36,993 bases of DNA, taken from positions 1 through 36,993 of the forward strand of contig NZ_JASITA010000058.1 of assembly GCF_030063415.1 (NCBI RefSeq). The letters run 5' to 3'. Below the pieces are notes generated by a model. It had not been told where the DNA came from and searched no databases. It saw only the letters and a program-made list of their open reading frames with translations. This document shows positions 1 through 7,931 of this stretch, in pieces. Origin of the DNA: Streptomyces sp. H27-C3 (lineage in GTDB: Bacteria; Actinomycetota; Actinomycetes; Streptomycetales; Streptomycetaceae). The position numbers and the translations under genes are program-made. Every line of letters starts with the position of its first letter. Position 1 is the stretch's first letter.

Positions 1-6
1 CCCCCC

Positions 7-1332
7 TCACCCCGCCGACGGCGCCCGTACCAGCGTTTCGCCGACGTCCACGAAGTCCCTCTTCAGCTGCACCAGCCGCCCCTGCCGTACCACCTGGAAC
101 GTCACGTCCCGGTTGACGATCCGCGGGAAGTCCCGCGAGGACAGCATGTCTTCGAAGCGCCAGCTGAGGCGGGGCGTGAGCCCGCCGGTCAGTACGCCGT
201 CGCCCTGGTTCAGCGTCCGGAAGACATCGGCCGCCGAGATGTCCGCCTCGTCGCCACCCCCGATCGCCTCCACCGTCTCCTTCAGCACGGTGTAGGCGAT
301 CCAGGCGGTCTGCACGCCGGGCTCGGCCGGATCGATCCGGTTGTCCGCGAACGCGTGCTCGCGGATCACCTTGCGCATCGGGTCCCACCGCGGGTCGCTC
401 GCCACCGGGTACCAGCCCGTGACGTACGCGCCCTCGAAGGGGCCGTTCCGGCCGCCCGTGCGGTCGAGGAGCGGCTGCGCGACGCTGCCGAGCACCGACG
501 CGACGGCGACCTTCCCGCCGGTCTCGGACTCCACCCGCCGGAACGAGTCGAAGAACGTCTCCGTACGGTCCCCCAGCACCGCCGTGACACAGCCCTTCCC
601 GGTCCCGGTCCCGGTCCCGGCGAGGGATGCCGACCGCGCGCTCTTCAGCGATTTCCGGGCCGCCGCCGTGTAGTCGCTCGCGTCCTCCGCCGCCCGGATG
701 TCCGTGGCCGGGTGTCCGCCGCCCTCCGCGAGGCCCGAGCCGAGGAGCGCGGGCAGGTCGTCGCCGGCGATGGTGTCGGGCCGCACCAGGGCGACGCGGG
801 TGCAGTCGCGGGCGAGCTGCCGTCCGTTGCCGGCCAGCAGGGTCGCCTGACCGCCGTTGACGGGGTACGAGAACGGGCTGACGAACTCCTCGTCGGACGC
901 GCCGTAGCCGCCGATGTACGGGATCCCCGCGACCTCCAGCGGCGCCATGAAGGCCCGGCCGTGCTGGCTGTACGAGCCGACGACCGCGATCGCGCCCGCC
1001 CGCACCGCCTGCCGCGCGCAGGCCGCCGCGCCGAATGTGGTGTTGCGCTCGTTGCAGGTGATGACCTTGAGTTCGTGGCCCGCCAGGCCGCCCTTCGCGT
1101 TGACCCAGCGCGCGTACGTCTTCGCCATCGCGGGCATGCCGGGCATATTGGTGGCCTTGGTGCCTTCGGGCGCCCACGTCATCACGGTCACGGGCTCCCT
1201 GGAGCCCCCAGGGAGCACTCCGCAGCCGGCGAGCAGCGAAGCCCCGACCGCCGCTGCCGTACACGCGGCGAAGAGCGTCGCGGTCCTGGTCGGGCGTGGG
1301 CGGGGGGAGGAAGGGCCTTGCCGTCCGGTCAT
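7..1332 (-). CDS. ABC transporter substrate-binding lipoprotein (branched-chain amino acid type)
   Basis: A 441-aa periplasmic-binding protein of the Leu/Ile/Val (Peripla_BP_6) type, expected to be anchored outside the membrane and to deliver a small solute to an ABC importer or act as a sensor. The N-terminus has arginines, a hydrophobic stretch and a lipobox L34-A35-G36-C37, so C37 should be lipidated. The mature part has the family's alternating alpha/beta pattern and a conserved CNE-type segment near residue 90. The ATG at 1332 is chosen because GGAAGGG lies 9 nt upstream; a GTG two codons earlier is too close to it. A GGTCCC run near 600 encodes a short Gly-Thr repeat. No permease or ATPase gene is adjacent, so the ligand cannot be inferred. 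Confidence 0.85.
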   Translation of the reverse strand: MTGRQGPSSPRPRPTRTATLFAACTAAAVGASLLAGCGVLPGGSREPVTVMTWAPEGTKATNMPGMPAMAKTYARWVNAKGGLAGHELKVITCNERNTTFGAAACARQAVRAGAIAVVGSYSQHGRAFMAPLEVAGIPYIGGYGASDEEFVSPFSYPVNGGQATLLAGNGRQLARDCTRVALVRPDTIAGDDLPALLGSGLAEGGGHPATDIRAAEDASDYTAAARKSLKSARSASLAGTGTGTGKGCVTAVLGDRTETFFDSFRRVESETGGKVAVASVLGSVAQPLLDRTGGRNGPFEGAYVTGWYPVASDPRWDPMRKVIREHAFADNRIDPAEPGVQTAWIAYTVLKETVEAIGGGDEADISAADVFRTLNQGDGVLTGGLTPRLSWRFEDMLSSRDFPRIVNRDVTFQVVRQGRLVQLKRDFVDVGETLVRAPSAG

Positions 1333-1455
1333 GTGCACGCACCCTTCCGCCCCCTGGGTAACGGCGGAGTGAGTACCGCACAACGCTCTGTGACATCGGG
1401 GTGAATTACGGGGGGCCCTACGCCCGCCGAGTCGGGGAACGTACGATCTGCAATC

Positions 1456-1950
1456 GTGCAAGGTTCGGTGAACTCTTCCCGTCGCGGCCGTCGCTCCCCC
1501 ACCATGGGCGGCATGCCGCTCAATGACATGCCGTGGTGGCGCTGGCGCACGAACGTGCGTTCCGCGCTGCACATGCTCTCCGACCCCGCCTTCCAGCAGC
1601 AGTGCTGGCTGGCCGGTCTTGAGGGCTATGGGGACGTGACCGACGCCGTGTACCGGCTGGTCGAAGACACCTGGCTGGACAACTGGTCGGCCGAGAAATA
1701 CATCGGCACGATCTTCCGGGACGCCCAGGAGGCGTCGCTGGTCGATCTCGCCGTCCTGCGGGTGCTGAAGATCATGCACCAGGTGGGGGCGGACGCGCCG
1801 GTTTCGGCGTATCTGGAGCACCACGCCTGGCCGGAGGCGGTACGGGCGGCGCGCGAGGCACACGTACGGCTCGCGGCGAACGACGGGGACGACCCGGACG
1901 TCGAGCCGCGCTCCCTGGATGCCATACGCCTCCTGACCCGCTCGGCATGA
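1456..1950 (+). CDS. Conserved Streptomyces hypothetical protein (SCO4402-like)
   Basis: A 164-aa acidic, Trp-rich soluble protein without signal peptide or membrane segment. From memory it resembles a family annotated as SCO4402-like, of unknown function; no catalytic motif is visible. The GTG at 1456 has no clear Shine-Dalgarno sequence, but TACGAT at 1442-1447 sits where a -10 box would give a leaderless transcript starting at this GTG. The alternative ATG at 1504, where the most conserved-looking part begins, also lacks a ribosome site. It is transcribed away from the lipoprotein gene and lies about 100 bp before purU. Confidence 0.75.
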   Translation: MQGSVNSSRRGRRSPTMGGMPLNDMPWWRWRTNVRSALHMLSDPAFQQQCWLAGLEGYGDVTDAVYRLVEDTWLDNWSAEKYIGTIFRDAQEASLVDLAVLRVLKIMHQVGADAPVSAYLEHHAWPEAVRAAREAHVRLAANDGDDPDVEPRSLDAIRLLTRSA

Positions 1951-2057
1951 CGCGCTCGGCCTGACCCTGCGGGTGCCCTGCGGGTGCCCTGCCGGGCGCC
2001 ATCCGCATGGTGACCGGGGCGAACCCGTCCGTGCCCGGTGTGGAATCCTCTGGGGTC

Positions 2058-2963
2058 ATGAGCGCCACACAGCCCGTCCCCGTTCCTGCCCCCGCGTCCG
2101 ACCTGCCCGACGGGCCCGATCAGTACGTGCTGACGCTGTCCTGCCCGGACAAACAGGGCATTGTGCACGCCGTGTCGAGTTATCTCTTCATCACCGGATG
2201 CAATATCGAGGACAGCCAGCAGTTCGGCGACCACGACACGGGGCTCTTCTTCATGCGGGTCCACTTCTCGGCGAAGCCGCCGGTGACCGTGGAGAAGCTG
2301 CGGGCGAGCTTCGCGGCGGTGGGCGACTCCTTCGGGATGGACTGGCAGATCCACCGTCCCGAGGAGCGGATGCGGATCGTCCTGATGGTCAGCAAGTTCG
2401 GGCACTGCCTGAACGACCTGCTGTTCCGCTCGCGCAGTGGCGCCCTGCCGGTGGAGATCGCCGCGGTCGTCTCCAACCACACGGACTTCGCGGAACTGGT
2501 CGCCTCGTACGACGTCCCCTTCCACCACATCGCGGTGACACGGGAGAACAAGGCGGCGGCCGAGGCTCAGCTGCTCGAACTGATCCGCGCGGAGAACGTC
2601 GAGCTGGTCGTCCTCGCCCGCTATATGCAGGTCCTCTCCGACGACCTGTGCAAGCAGTTGAACGGCCGGATCATCAATATCCACCACTCGTTCCTGCCGA
2701 GCTTCAAGGGCGCGAAGCCCTACCACCAGGCGCACGCGCGCGGTGTGAAGCTGATCGGCGCGACCGCGCACTATGTGACGGCCGACCTCGACGAGGGCCC
2801 GATCATCGAGCAGGAGGTCGAACGGGTGGGCCACGGCGTGACGCCGGAGCAGCTGGTGGCGATCGGCCGCGACGTGGAGTGCCAGGCGCTGGCGCGCGCG
2901 GTGAAGTGGCACAGCGAACACCGGGTCCTGCTGAACGGCCGCCGCACGGTCATCTTCGCGTAG
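2058..2963 (+). CDS. purU: Formyltetrahydrofolate deformylase
   Basis: Hydrolyses 10-formyl-tetrahydrofolate to formate and tetrahydrofolate, balancing one-carbon pools and supplying formate to purine synthesis. The 301-aa length fits the family. Residues about 20-100 form an ACT domain (LTLSCPDKQGIVHAVSSY start) and about 105-301 a formyltransferase fold with the conserved NIHHSFLPSFKGA and ATAHYVTADLDEGPII segments that hold the catalytic Asn, His and Asp. The ATG at 2058 is chosen because the family begins shortly before the ACT domain; the open frame extends further upstream without support. It converges on the anti-sigma gene with a 20-nt gap. Confidence 0.95.
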   Translation: MSATQPVPVPAPASDLPDGPDQYVLTLSCPDKQGIVHAVSSYLFITGCNIEDSQQFGDHDTGLFFMRVHFSAKPPVTVEKLRASFAAVGDSFGMDWQIHRPEERMRIVLMVSKFGHCLNDLLFRSRSGALPVEIAAVVSNHTDFAELVASYDVPFHHIAVTRENKAAAEAQLLELIRAENVELVVLARYMQVLSDDLCKQLNGRIINIHHSFLPSFKGAKPYHQAHARGVKLIGATAHYVTADLDEGPIIEQEVERVGHGVTPEQLVAIGRDVECQALARAVKWHSEHRVLLNGRRTVIFA

Positions 2964-2983
2964 CCCGCCTGCCGGATGCCGCC

Positions 2984-4297
2984 CTAGAGGCGGCTCAGGG
3001 ATGCCGCTGTGAACAGGACGTCCCTGATCGCGTCCCGGTCTCCCCGCTGGCCCGCCGCCGCTTCCTGGGGTGGGACGTGGCCCGAGGTCAGTTGGCAGAA
3101 TTCGACGCCGTCGAGGGCTACATGGGCCACCTCGTGGTCGGGTGAGCCGACCGCGGCCGGGGAGTCCAGGGAGATGTACCAGTCGCCGCCACCCGCGCCC
3201 TCGATCTCCAGGTGTAGGGAGCGGCCCGGCGAGCCCGCCCTCACCAGGCGGCCCGACGGGGAAGCCAGGCCCGCGCTGCGGCGGGCGGCCAGGGCCGCGG
3301 GCAGCAGGCGCACCGCCAGGTCGATCATGCGGTTCAGATGGGCCGCGGCCGGCGGCCCGTAGGGGTAGTCCACCGCATCCGCGATGTCCCCCGCGTGCAC
3401 CCAGCACTCGAAGGCCCGGTCGAGCAGCGCGTCGCACAGCGGCAGGCCGAAGTCGCCGTACGACACGGAGAGCTCGGAGACCCCGCGGCCCGCGAAGGAC
3501 GCCGTGCGGATCAGATCGTGGCTCTGCTCCCGCCACGGCTCGCGGACGCTGCGGGTGGGCGGCCGGGCGTAGCTGCGCCAGTACCGCTCGGTGAGCGCCG
3601 TCGGGGAGGCCTTGCCGGTGGCCACCCGGGCCGATGGGTCCGCCAGTGGGTCGCCGAGGCCCAGGGCCGTCGCGACCAGGCCGTCGACGGTCATCAGGTG
3701 CCCTATGACCCCGGCGACGGTCGTCTCGCGGCTCGCCGCCGTGTCGCCCTCGAACCACCGCAGCCGGACCGGCGCGTGCCACTCCGAGTCGCCGATGTCC
3801 TTCAACAGGGCGTCGAGCCGCGCCGTTTCCGCGTCGTACGGCGTGACCCAGCTCGGGATGGGGATGCGCGCGGGGCGGCGGCCCAGGCAGCCGTCGAGCA
3901 CCCGGTTGCGCAGGAGCGGGTCCAGGTCCAGGCTGCGCTCGGTCTGGAGCAGGCCGACCGCGTCCCGCAGCCGCAGCGCCTCGTCCGCGCACGGGGCGCA
4001 GTCGGTCAGATGCTCCTCGACGGCCCTGGTCTCCTCCGGGGAGCACGCGGCCAGCGCCCACGCGCCCAGCAGCGACTTGAGCACCTTGTGGGACGGCGGT
4101 GGCAGGGGAGGCGGCTGTGGCGGCACCGGCAGCGAGGCGGCCGGGGGTGGCGTCCCCAGCACCTCACGGTCGTCCGCAGCCGCACGCGGTCCCGGTATGC
4201 GCGGAGACTGCCTGCCGAGCCACCCCTCCGGCCTGTCCGGACCGGGCCCGTCGTGCTCCTGTCCGTCCTCGTCGCCGGGCCCGCGCGCGCCGGTCAC
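2984..4297 (-). CDS. Zinc-finger anti-sigma factor fused to a maleylpyruvate-isomerase-like (DinB fold) domain
   Basis: A 437-aa protein. After a Pro/Asp-rich 70-residue tail there is a zf-HC2 anti-sigma domain with H96-x3-C100-x2-C103, then a long domain (about 135-437) like mycothiol-dependent maleylpyruvate isomerases, including a conserved WVTPYDAETARLDALLKDI start and an ECWVHAGDI metal-binding-type motif. The GTG start overlaps the sigma-factor stop by 4 nt (GTGA), so the two are translationally coupled and the product most likely restrains that sigma factor. There is no membrane segment, so it is a soluble, possibly thiol- or redox-responsive, anti-sigma. Catalysis by the C-terminal domain is not established. 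Confidence 0.85.
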   Translation of the reverse strand: MTGARGPGDEDGQEHDGPGPDRPEGWLGRQSPRIPGPRAAADDREVLGTPPPAASLPVPPQPPPLPPPSHKVLKSLLGAWALAACSPEETRAVEEHLTDCAPCADEALRLRDAVGLLQTERSLDLDPLLRNRVLDGCLGRRPARIPIPSWVTPYDAETARLDALLKDIGDSEWHAPVRLRWFEGDTAASRETTVAGVIGHLMTVDGLVATALGLGDPLADPSARVATGKASPTALTERYWRSYARPPTRSVREPWREQSHDLIRTASFAGRGVSELSVSYGDFGLPLCDALLDRAFECWVHAGDIADAVDYPYGPPAAAHLNRMIDLAVRLLPAALAARRSAGLASPSGRLVRAGSPGRSLHLEIEGAGGGDWYISLDSPAAVGSPDHEVAHVALDGVEFCQLTSGHVPPQEAAAGQRGDRDAIRDVLFTAASLSRL

Positions 4298-4866
4298 CGC
4301 GCCTGCCGGTAGTCGGACGCCCCTGGCGGGCGCGGGTTGGCGGTGGACAGCAGCTGCAGGCCGAGCCGCAGCCGGCGGCGCGCCTCGTCCTCGGTGACGC
4401 CCAGGTCGGCGGCGGTCTGCCGGTAGTCCCTGCGCTGGAAGTACGCGAGCTCCAGCGCGGCTCGCAGTGGCGCGGGCATCGACGTCACGATGTAGTCCGC
4501 GCGGGCCGCCGCCGAGGCCCTGCGGACCTGCTGCTCCAGCTCCTCCGTGGTGCTGTCGCTTCCGCCGGCTATGGCGGCCGCCCCGGTCCGCCGCAGTCGG
4601 TCGACGGCCTGCCGGTGTGTGATTTTGGCCACCCAGGCTCGCATCGAGCCCTGCTTGGGGTCGTACGCGCCGGGGTGCTCCCAGACATGGCCGAAGACTT
4701 CACGCGTGACCTGGTCGGCCGCGTCGTCGTCGTCGAGCACGCGGTGGGCCAGGCTGTGCACGAGCGAGGCGAACCGGTCGTACAGCTCTCCGAGCGCCGC
4801 CGCCTCGCCGTGTGCGAGCCGCTGCTGCATCCTGCGGTCCCAGCGAGGTGGTGCGTCCTTCGCCAT
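4294..4866 (-). CDS. ECF-family RNA polymerase sigma factor
   Basis: A 190-aa sigma-70 family protein with sigma2 at about 10-85 (LYDRFASLVHSLAHRVL, then the Trp-containing VWEHPGAYDPKQGSMRAWV and KITHRQAVDRLRR) and sigma4 at about 125-180 (LRAALELAYFQRRDYRQTAADLGV helix-turn-helix). It would redirect RNA polymerase to a small stress regulon and be held inactive by the coupled anti-sigma protein. The ATG at 4866 has GGGGGC 4 nt upstream; the frame stays open to 5037 but the extra N-terminus is low-complexity Gly/Thr and unlike sigma factors. It is divergent from the STAS gene. Confidence 0.9.
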   Translation of the reverse strand: MAKDAPPRWDRRMQQRLAHGEAAALGELYDRFASLVHSLAHRVLDDDDAADQVTREVFGHVWEHPGAYDPKQGSMRAWVAKITHRQAVDRLRRTGAAAIAGGSDSTTEELEQQVRRASAAARADYIVTSMPAPLRAALELAYFQRRDYRQTAADLGVTEDEARRRLRLGLQLLSTANPRPPGASDYRQAR

Positions 4867-5040
4867 GCTGCCCCCAGTCCTGTGCCCCTGTGCCCCTGTG
4901 CGTGTGCCCGTGCCGACCCCTGTGCCCTCGTCACTTCCTTCGAATGTAGTCCGGGCCACCGACAACGCACGCTCCTTTGGCGCATGTGCGCCCCGGTCGC
5001 GCCCAGGATGATAATGATCCAGTCCTTCTGCGGCCATTGT

Positions 5041-5065
5041 GTTTCGGGTGGGAGCCGTTGGGCAG
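5041..5065 (+). promoter_or_regulatory. Possible SigB/SigF-type promoter for the STAS gene
   Basis: GTTT followed 15 nt later by GGGCAG resembles the GNNT-N14-16-GGGTAC promoters read by Streptomyces SigB-type sigma factors; two of the six -10 bases differ. It lies about 100 nt upstream of the anti-anti-sigma gene, which would fit feedback control in a partner-switching module. Seen by eye only. Confidence 0.2.
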
Positions 5066-5162
5066 TCGCGACGTGGAAGGGAAACCTCCGCATCAGCAGC
5101 CCGTACCGGCAGAAAAGATCCGTAACCGAAACAGCAGCCGGCAGAACGAAAGGTCCAGTCGC

Positions 5163-5537
5163 GTGACGCTGAAGGTGATCGAGGCCGACGAGAACGCCTG
5201 GGCCGTGCTCCATGTCTCCGGGGAGTTGGATCTGGTGACGTCCCCAGCGGTCCGCCAGCATGTTCACGACGCCGTGGCCCAGGGCCGCCACCGGGTGGTT
5301 CTCGACCTTTCCGAGGTTTTCTTCTGCGACTCCAGCGGGGTCGGCGTGCTCATCGCCGCCCGCCGGCTGATGCATTCCTGTGGCGGGTATCTGCGGCTGA
5401 TCCTGCCCGCCCACGGCACGGAGGACGGCTCGCACGTCAACCGGGTGCTGGCCGCTCTGGGCGTACGCCGCCTGTTCGAGGTCTACCCGGACGTCGAGAC
5501 CGCCGCCGACGACAAGGCTCAGGCGCTCTCCGCCTGA
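5163..5537 (+). CDS. STAS-domain anti-anti-sigma factor (BldG/RsbV type)
   Basis: A 124-aa single STAS domain that would bind an RsbW-like anti-sigma kinase and release its sigma factor when dephosphorylated. The signature DLSEVFFCDSSGVGVLIAAR carries the phosphorylatable serine in D-S-S-G. The GTG at 5163 is used because AAAGG lies about 9 nt upstream and the protein then begins at the first STAS strand. It is divergent from the ECF operon and close to an EF-hand gene. From memory this order matches the SCO4409-SCO4411 neighbourhood of S. coelicolor. A HATPase anti-sigma-type gene lies at 11690-12199 in this window, but pairing with it is speculation. Confidence 0.9.
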   Translation: MTLKVIEADENAWAVLHVSGELDLVTSPAVRQHVHDAVAQGRHRVVLDLSEVFFCDSSGVGVLIAARRLMHSCGGYLRLILPAHGTEDGSHVNRVLAALGVRRLFEVYPDVETAADDKAQALSA

Positions 5538-5554
5538 GCCGTCGTGCTCCGGGC

Positions 5555-5596
5555 CCGAGCAGTCCGACCCGAGCAGTCCGACCCGAGCAGTCCGAG
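5555..5596. repeat. Three tandem 14-nt repeats
   Basis: CCGAGCAGTCCGAC is repeated three times (the last copy ends in G) in the gap after the STAS gene. No hairpin or promoter is evident; it looks like slippage expansion. Confidence 0.8.
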
Positions 5597-5640
5597 CGGC
5601 GGCAACAAGCCGTTCGGGCCACCCGTTCCGAGGAGGTTCG

Positions 5641-6213
5641 ATGCGAGAACCGGTCACGACCCACCCGCCCACGTCGTACGCTCCGCATATGGACAGCGCA
5701 GAGTACGAGCGCAAGACGGCCGCCCGTTTCGCCACCTTCGACCAGGACGGCAACGGCTACATCGACCGCGAGGACTTCAGTGCCGCGGCCGCGGCCCTGC
5801 TCGCAGAGTTCGGCACGAAGGCCCGTTCCGACAAGGGACAGGCGCTCTACATGGGGGCGGAGGCCTTCTGGCAGGGCATGGCGGGCATCGCCGACGTGGA
5901 CGGTGACCAACGGGTCACCCGCGAGGAATTCGTCACGGGCGCGGTGAAGCGCCTGCGGGACAACCCGAAGCGGTTCGCCGAGATCGCCCGCCCCTTTCTG
6001 CACGCCGTGATCGCCGTCGCCGTCGAGGGCAAGAGCGCGGGCGTCGCCCCGCAGGCCGCCGAACGCGTCCTGCGCGTGCTGGGTGTCGAGAGCGGGATCG
6101 CGGGCCGGGTCGCGGGCGCTCTGGAGACGGACGACGACGGGCTGATCGGTGAGGATCAGATCCTCACCGGCTTCGCGGCCTACTACACGACGGCGGACCC
6201 GGACGCCCCGTAG
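5641..6213 (+). CDS. EF-hand calcium-binding protein (calerythrin-like)
   Basis: A 190-aa soluble calcium sensor or buffer. Two canonical 12-residue EF loops are visible: D34-x-D36-x-N38-x-Y40...D45 and D85-x-D87-x-D89...E96. A third loop at 162-173 keeps acidic residues at positions 3 and 5 but has Glu at position 1 and Gln at position 12, so it is probably weak; a fourth site near 125-135 is lost. The length and spacing fit the four-EF calerythrin family of actinomycetes. The ATG at 5641 follows AGGAGG closely (4 nt); an internal ATG at 5689 would remove 16 unconserved residues. It stands alone on the + strand and converges with the acyl-CoA ligase. Confidence 0.9.
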   Translation: MREPVTTHPPTSYAPHMDSAEYERKTAARFATFDQDGNGYIDREDFSAAAAALLAEFGTKARSDKGQALYMGAEAFWQGMAGIADVDGDQRVTREEFVTGAVKRLRDNPKRFAEIARPFLHAVIAVAVEGKSAGVAPQAAERVLRVLGVESGIAGRVAGALETDDDGLIGEDQILTGFAAYYTTADPDAP

Positions 6214-6224
6214 CCGCAGGGCTG

Positions 6225-7787
6225 TTACGGACTGCCCGGCGCATACCGCTCGCGCAGCTTGTACTTGAGGACCTTGCGCAGCGCCTCGTTGCGCGGCAGC
6301 GCGTCCACGATCTCAAGACGCTCGGGCAGCTTGTGCACGGACAGCCCCGCCGCCCGCAGTTGGGCGGTGATGCCCTCCAGGGTCAACGGGCCGGCGTCCG
6401 CCGGTTGTTCGACGACGGCGCACACCAGCTCGCCGCGCACCGGGTCGGGGAGCCCGACGACCGCCGCGTCGCCCACGTCCGGGTGCTGGTGGAGGAGGTC
6501 CTCGATCTCTTTGGCCGAGATGTTCTCGCCCTTGCGGATGATGACGTCCTTGAGCCGCCCGGTGAGCACCAGATGGCCACTTGCGGTGAGGTGCCCGAGG
6601 TCGCCGGTGATCAGGAAGCCGTCGCTGTCGAAGGCCTCGGCGGTCTGGGCCGGTTCCAGGTAGCCGTGGCAGACCGCCTCGCCGCGCAGGCGCACCTCGC
6701 CGTCGTCACCGATCGGTAGTGGCCTGCCGTCGTCGGCGGTGATCCGTATCTCCATGCCGGGTGGCGGCCTGCCCTCGGTGGTGGCCAGGTTCTCCACGGT
6801 GTCGTCGGGCGCCCCCATGGTGATCATCGGGACCTCGGTCATGCCGTAGCCGTGTGTCAGTTGGCAGCCCAGCTCGCGCACGACCGCGTGGTAGATCTCC
6901 GGCGGCTTGGGCGCCCCGCCGCCCGCCAGCAGCCGCAGGGTGGGGATGAGTTTCTCGTTCGGCTGTTCGCGCTGGGCGCTCAGGAACATCGAGTAGAACG
7001 CGGTTGACCCGCCCGCGACCGTGACGCCGTGCCTGCGGTAGCCGTCGAGCGCGGCAGGCAGCGCGAAGTGCTCGAAGAGGACGGCGGGGAAGCCGTACAG
7101 CAGCAGCATCACCAGGTAGTCCGGGCCGCCGATGTGCGCGTACGGAAAGGCGATCGAGCCGATGTCATCGGGCTTGAGCCGCAGCGCGTGCGCCAGGCAG
7201 GAGCCGCCCGCGAGCAGCGAACGGTCCGTGTGCAGGACGCCCTTGGGATCCGATGTGGTGCCGGAGGTCCAGTAGATCCAGTGGACCGCCGTGCCGTCGG
7301 CGGCGTCCGGGGGCGGGGGCAGTGCCGAGGGATCGCCGTCCGGCAGGCTCTCGTACGCCTCGAAGACCATGACGGGGTCGGGGAGTTCCAGCGCGATCCT
7401 GTGGGCCATCGCCGCGTGGTCGAAGCCGCGCCACTCGCCGGGGACGGCGAAGAACTCCGCCTTCGACGCGCGCAGCGCGAAGCCGACCTCGCGGTCGCGG
7501 TAGAACGGGATGACCGGCGACTGTACGGCGCCGAGCCTGGCCAGGGCCACCGAGAGCAGCACCGCCTCGATCCGGGTCGGCAGCTGCCAGGCGACGACAC
7601 TGCCGGGTCGCACCCCGAGCCCGTACAGCCCGGCCGCGACCCGTTCGGCGCGCTCGCGCAGCGCGCCGAAGGTGAGGGTGCGGTCGTCCTGGAGCAGCGC
7701 GGGCCTGTCCCCGGTGAGCGCGGCGCGTCGGGTGACGAGTTCCCACAGGGTGCGCGAGGCGCCCAGCTGATGTGGCGTATCGGTCAT
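6225..7787 (-). CDS. AMP-forming acyl-CoA synthetase (carboxylate-CoA ligase)
   Basis: A 520-aa ANL-superfamily ligase that should adenylate a carboxylic acid and transfer it to CoA, the entry step of this catabolic cluster. Visible motifs are the P-loop YWTSGTTSDPKGV at about 172-184, the GYGMTEVPM motif, LTGRLKDVIIRKGENISAKE (hinge and C-terminal domain) and a terminal PRNEALRKVLKYKL segment with the catalytic-lysine region. The sequence resembles cyclohexanecarboxylate/short medium-chain ligases more than FadD long-chain types, but the substrate cannot be read from it. The ATG at 7787 has AGGGAG about 9 nt upstream. A 15-bp operator lies 29 nt upstream, and the gene is divergent from the amidohydrolase operon. 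Confidence 0.9.
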   Translation of the reverse strand: MTDTPHQLGASRTLWELVTRRAALTGDRPALLQDDRTLTFGALRERAERVAAGLYGLGVRPGSVVAWQLPTRIEAVLLSVALARLGAVQSPVIPFYRDREVGFALRASKAEFFAVPGEWRGFDHAAMAHRIALELPDPVMVFEAYESLPDGDPSALPPPPDAADGTAVHWIYWTSGTTSDPKGVLHTDRSLLAGGSCLAHALRLKPDDIGSIAFPYAHIGGPDYLVMLLLYGFPAVLFEHFALPAALDGYRRHGVTVAGGSTAFYSMFLSAQREQPNEKLIPTLRLLAGGGAPKPPEIYHAVVRELGCQLTHGYGMTEVPMITMGAPDDTVENLATTEGRPPPGMEIRITADDGRPLPIGDDGEVRLRGEAVCHGYLEPAQTAEAFDSDGFLITGDLGHLTASGHLVLTGRLKDVIIRKGENISAKEIEDLLHQHPDVGDAAVVGLPDPVRGELVCAVVEQPADAGPLTLEGITAQLRAAGLSVHKLPERLEIVDALPRNEALRKVLKYKLRERYAPGSP

Positions 7788-7816
7788 GGTCCGAGCTCCC
7801 TGGCGACTCTGGACAA

Positions 7817-7831
7817 CTGACGGACAGTCAG
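7817..7831. promoter_or_regulatory. Palindromic operator O1 (AMP-ligase promoter)
   Basis: CTGACGGACAGTCAG matches the cluster-wide CTGACG-N3-CGTCAG palindrome with one substitution in the right arm. It lies 29 nt before the ligase start, in core-promoter position. Confidence 0.75.
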
Positions 7832-7894
7832 ATCGTGCCGAGAGCGTAGGGCTCAGCGCCTTGTCGGTCCAGAGGTGCGGGGCTAGCCTAATTT

Positions 7895-7909
7895 CTGACG
7901 GGTCATCAG
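7895..7909. promoter_or_regulatory. Palindromic operator O2 (amidohydrolase-ACAD operon)
   Basis: CTGACGGGTCATCAG, with matching TTT/AAA flanks that extend the dyad (7892-7912). It lies 22 nt before the amidohydrolase start codon, where a bound TetR-type protein would block initiation. Confidence 0.85.
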
Positions 7910-7931
7910 AAACGCCGAAGGGGACACGCCC

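Noticed and set aside
1626..4061. An 811-codon open frame on the minus strand
   Set aside because: It runs antisense to purU and out of frame through the anti-sigma gene; the translation is low-complexity Arg/Pro/Gly typical of shadow frames in high-GC DNA.
4867..5037. N-terminal extension of the ECF sigma factor to 5037
   Set aside because: The extra 57 residues are Gly/Thr-rich and unlike sigma factors, while ATG 4866 has a ribosome site and gives a normal-length protein.
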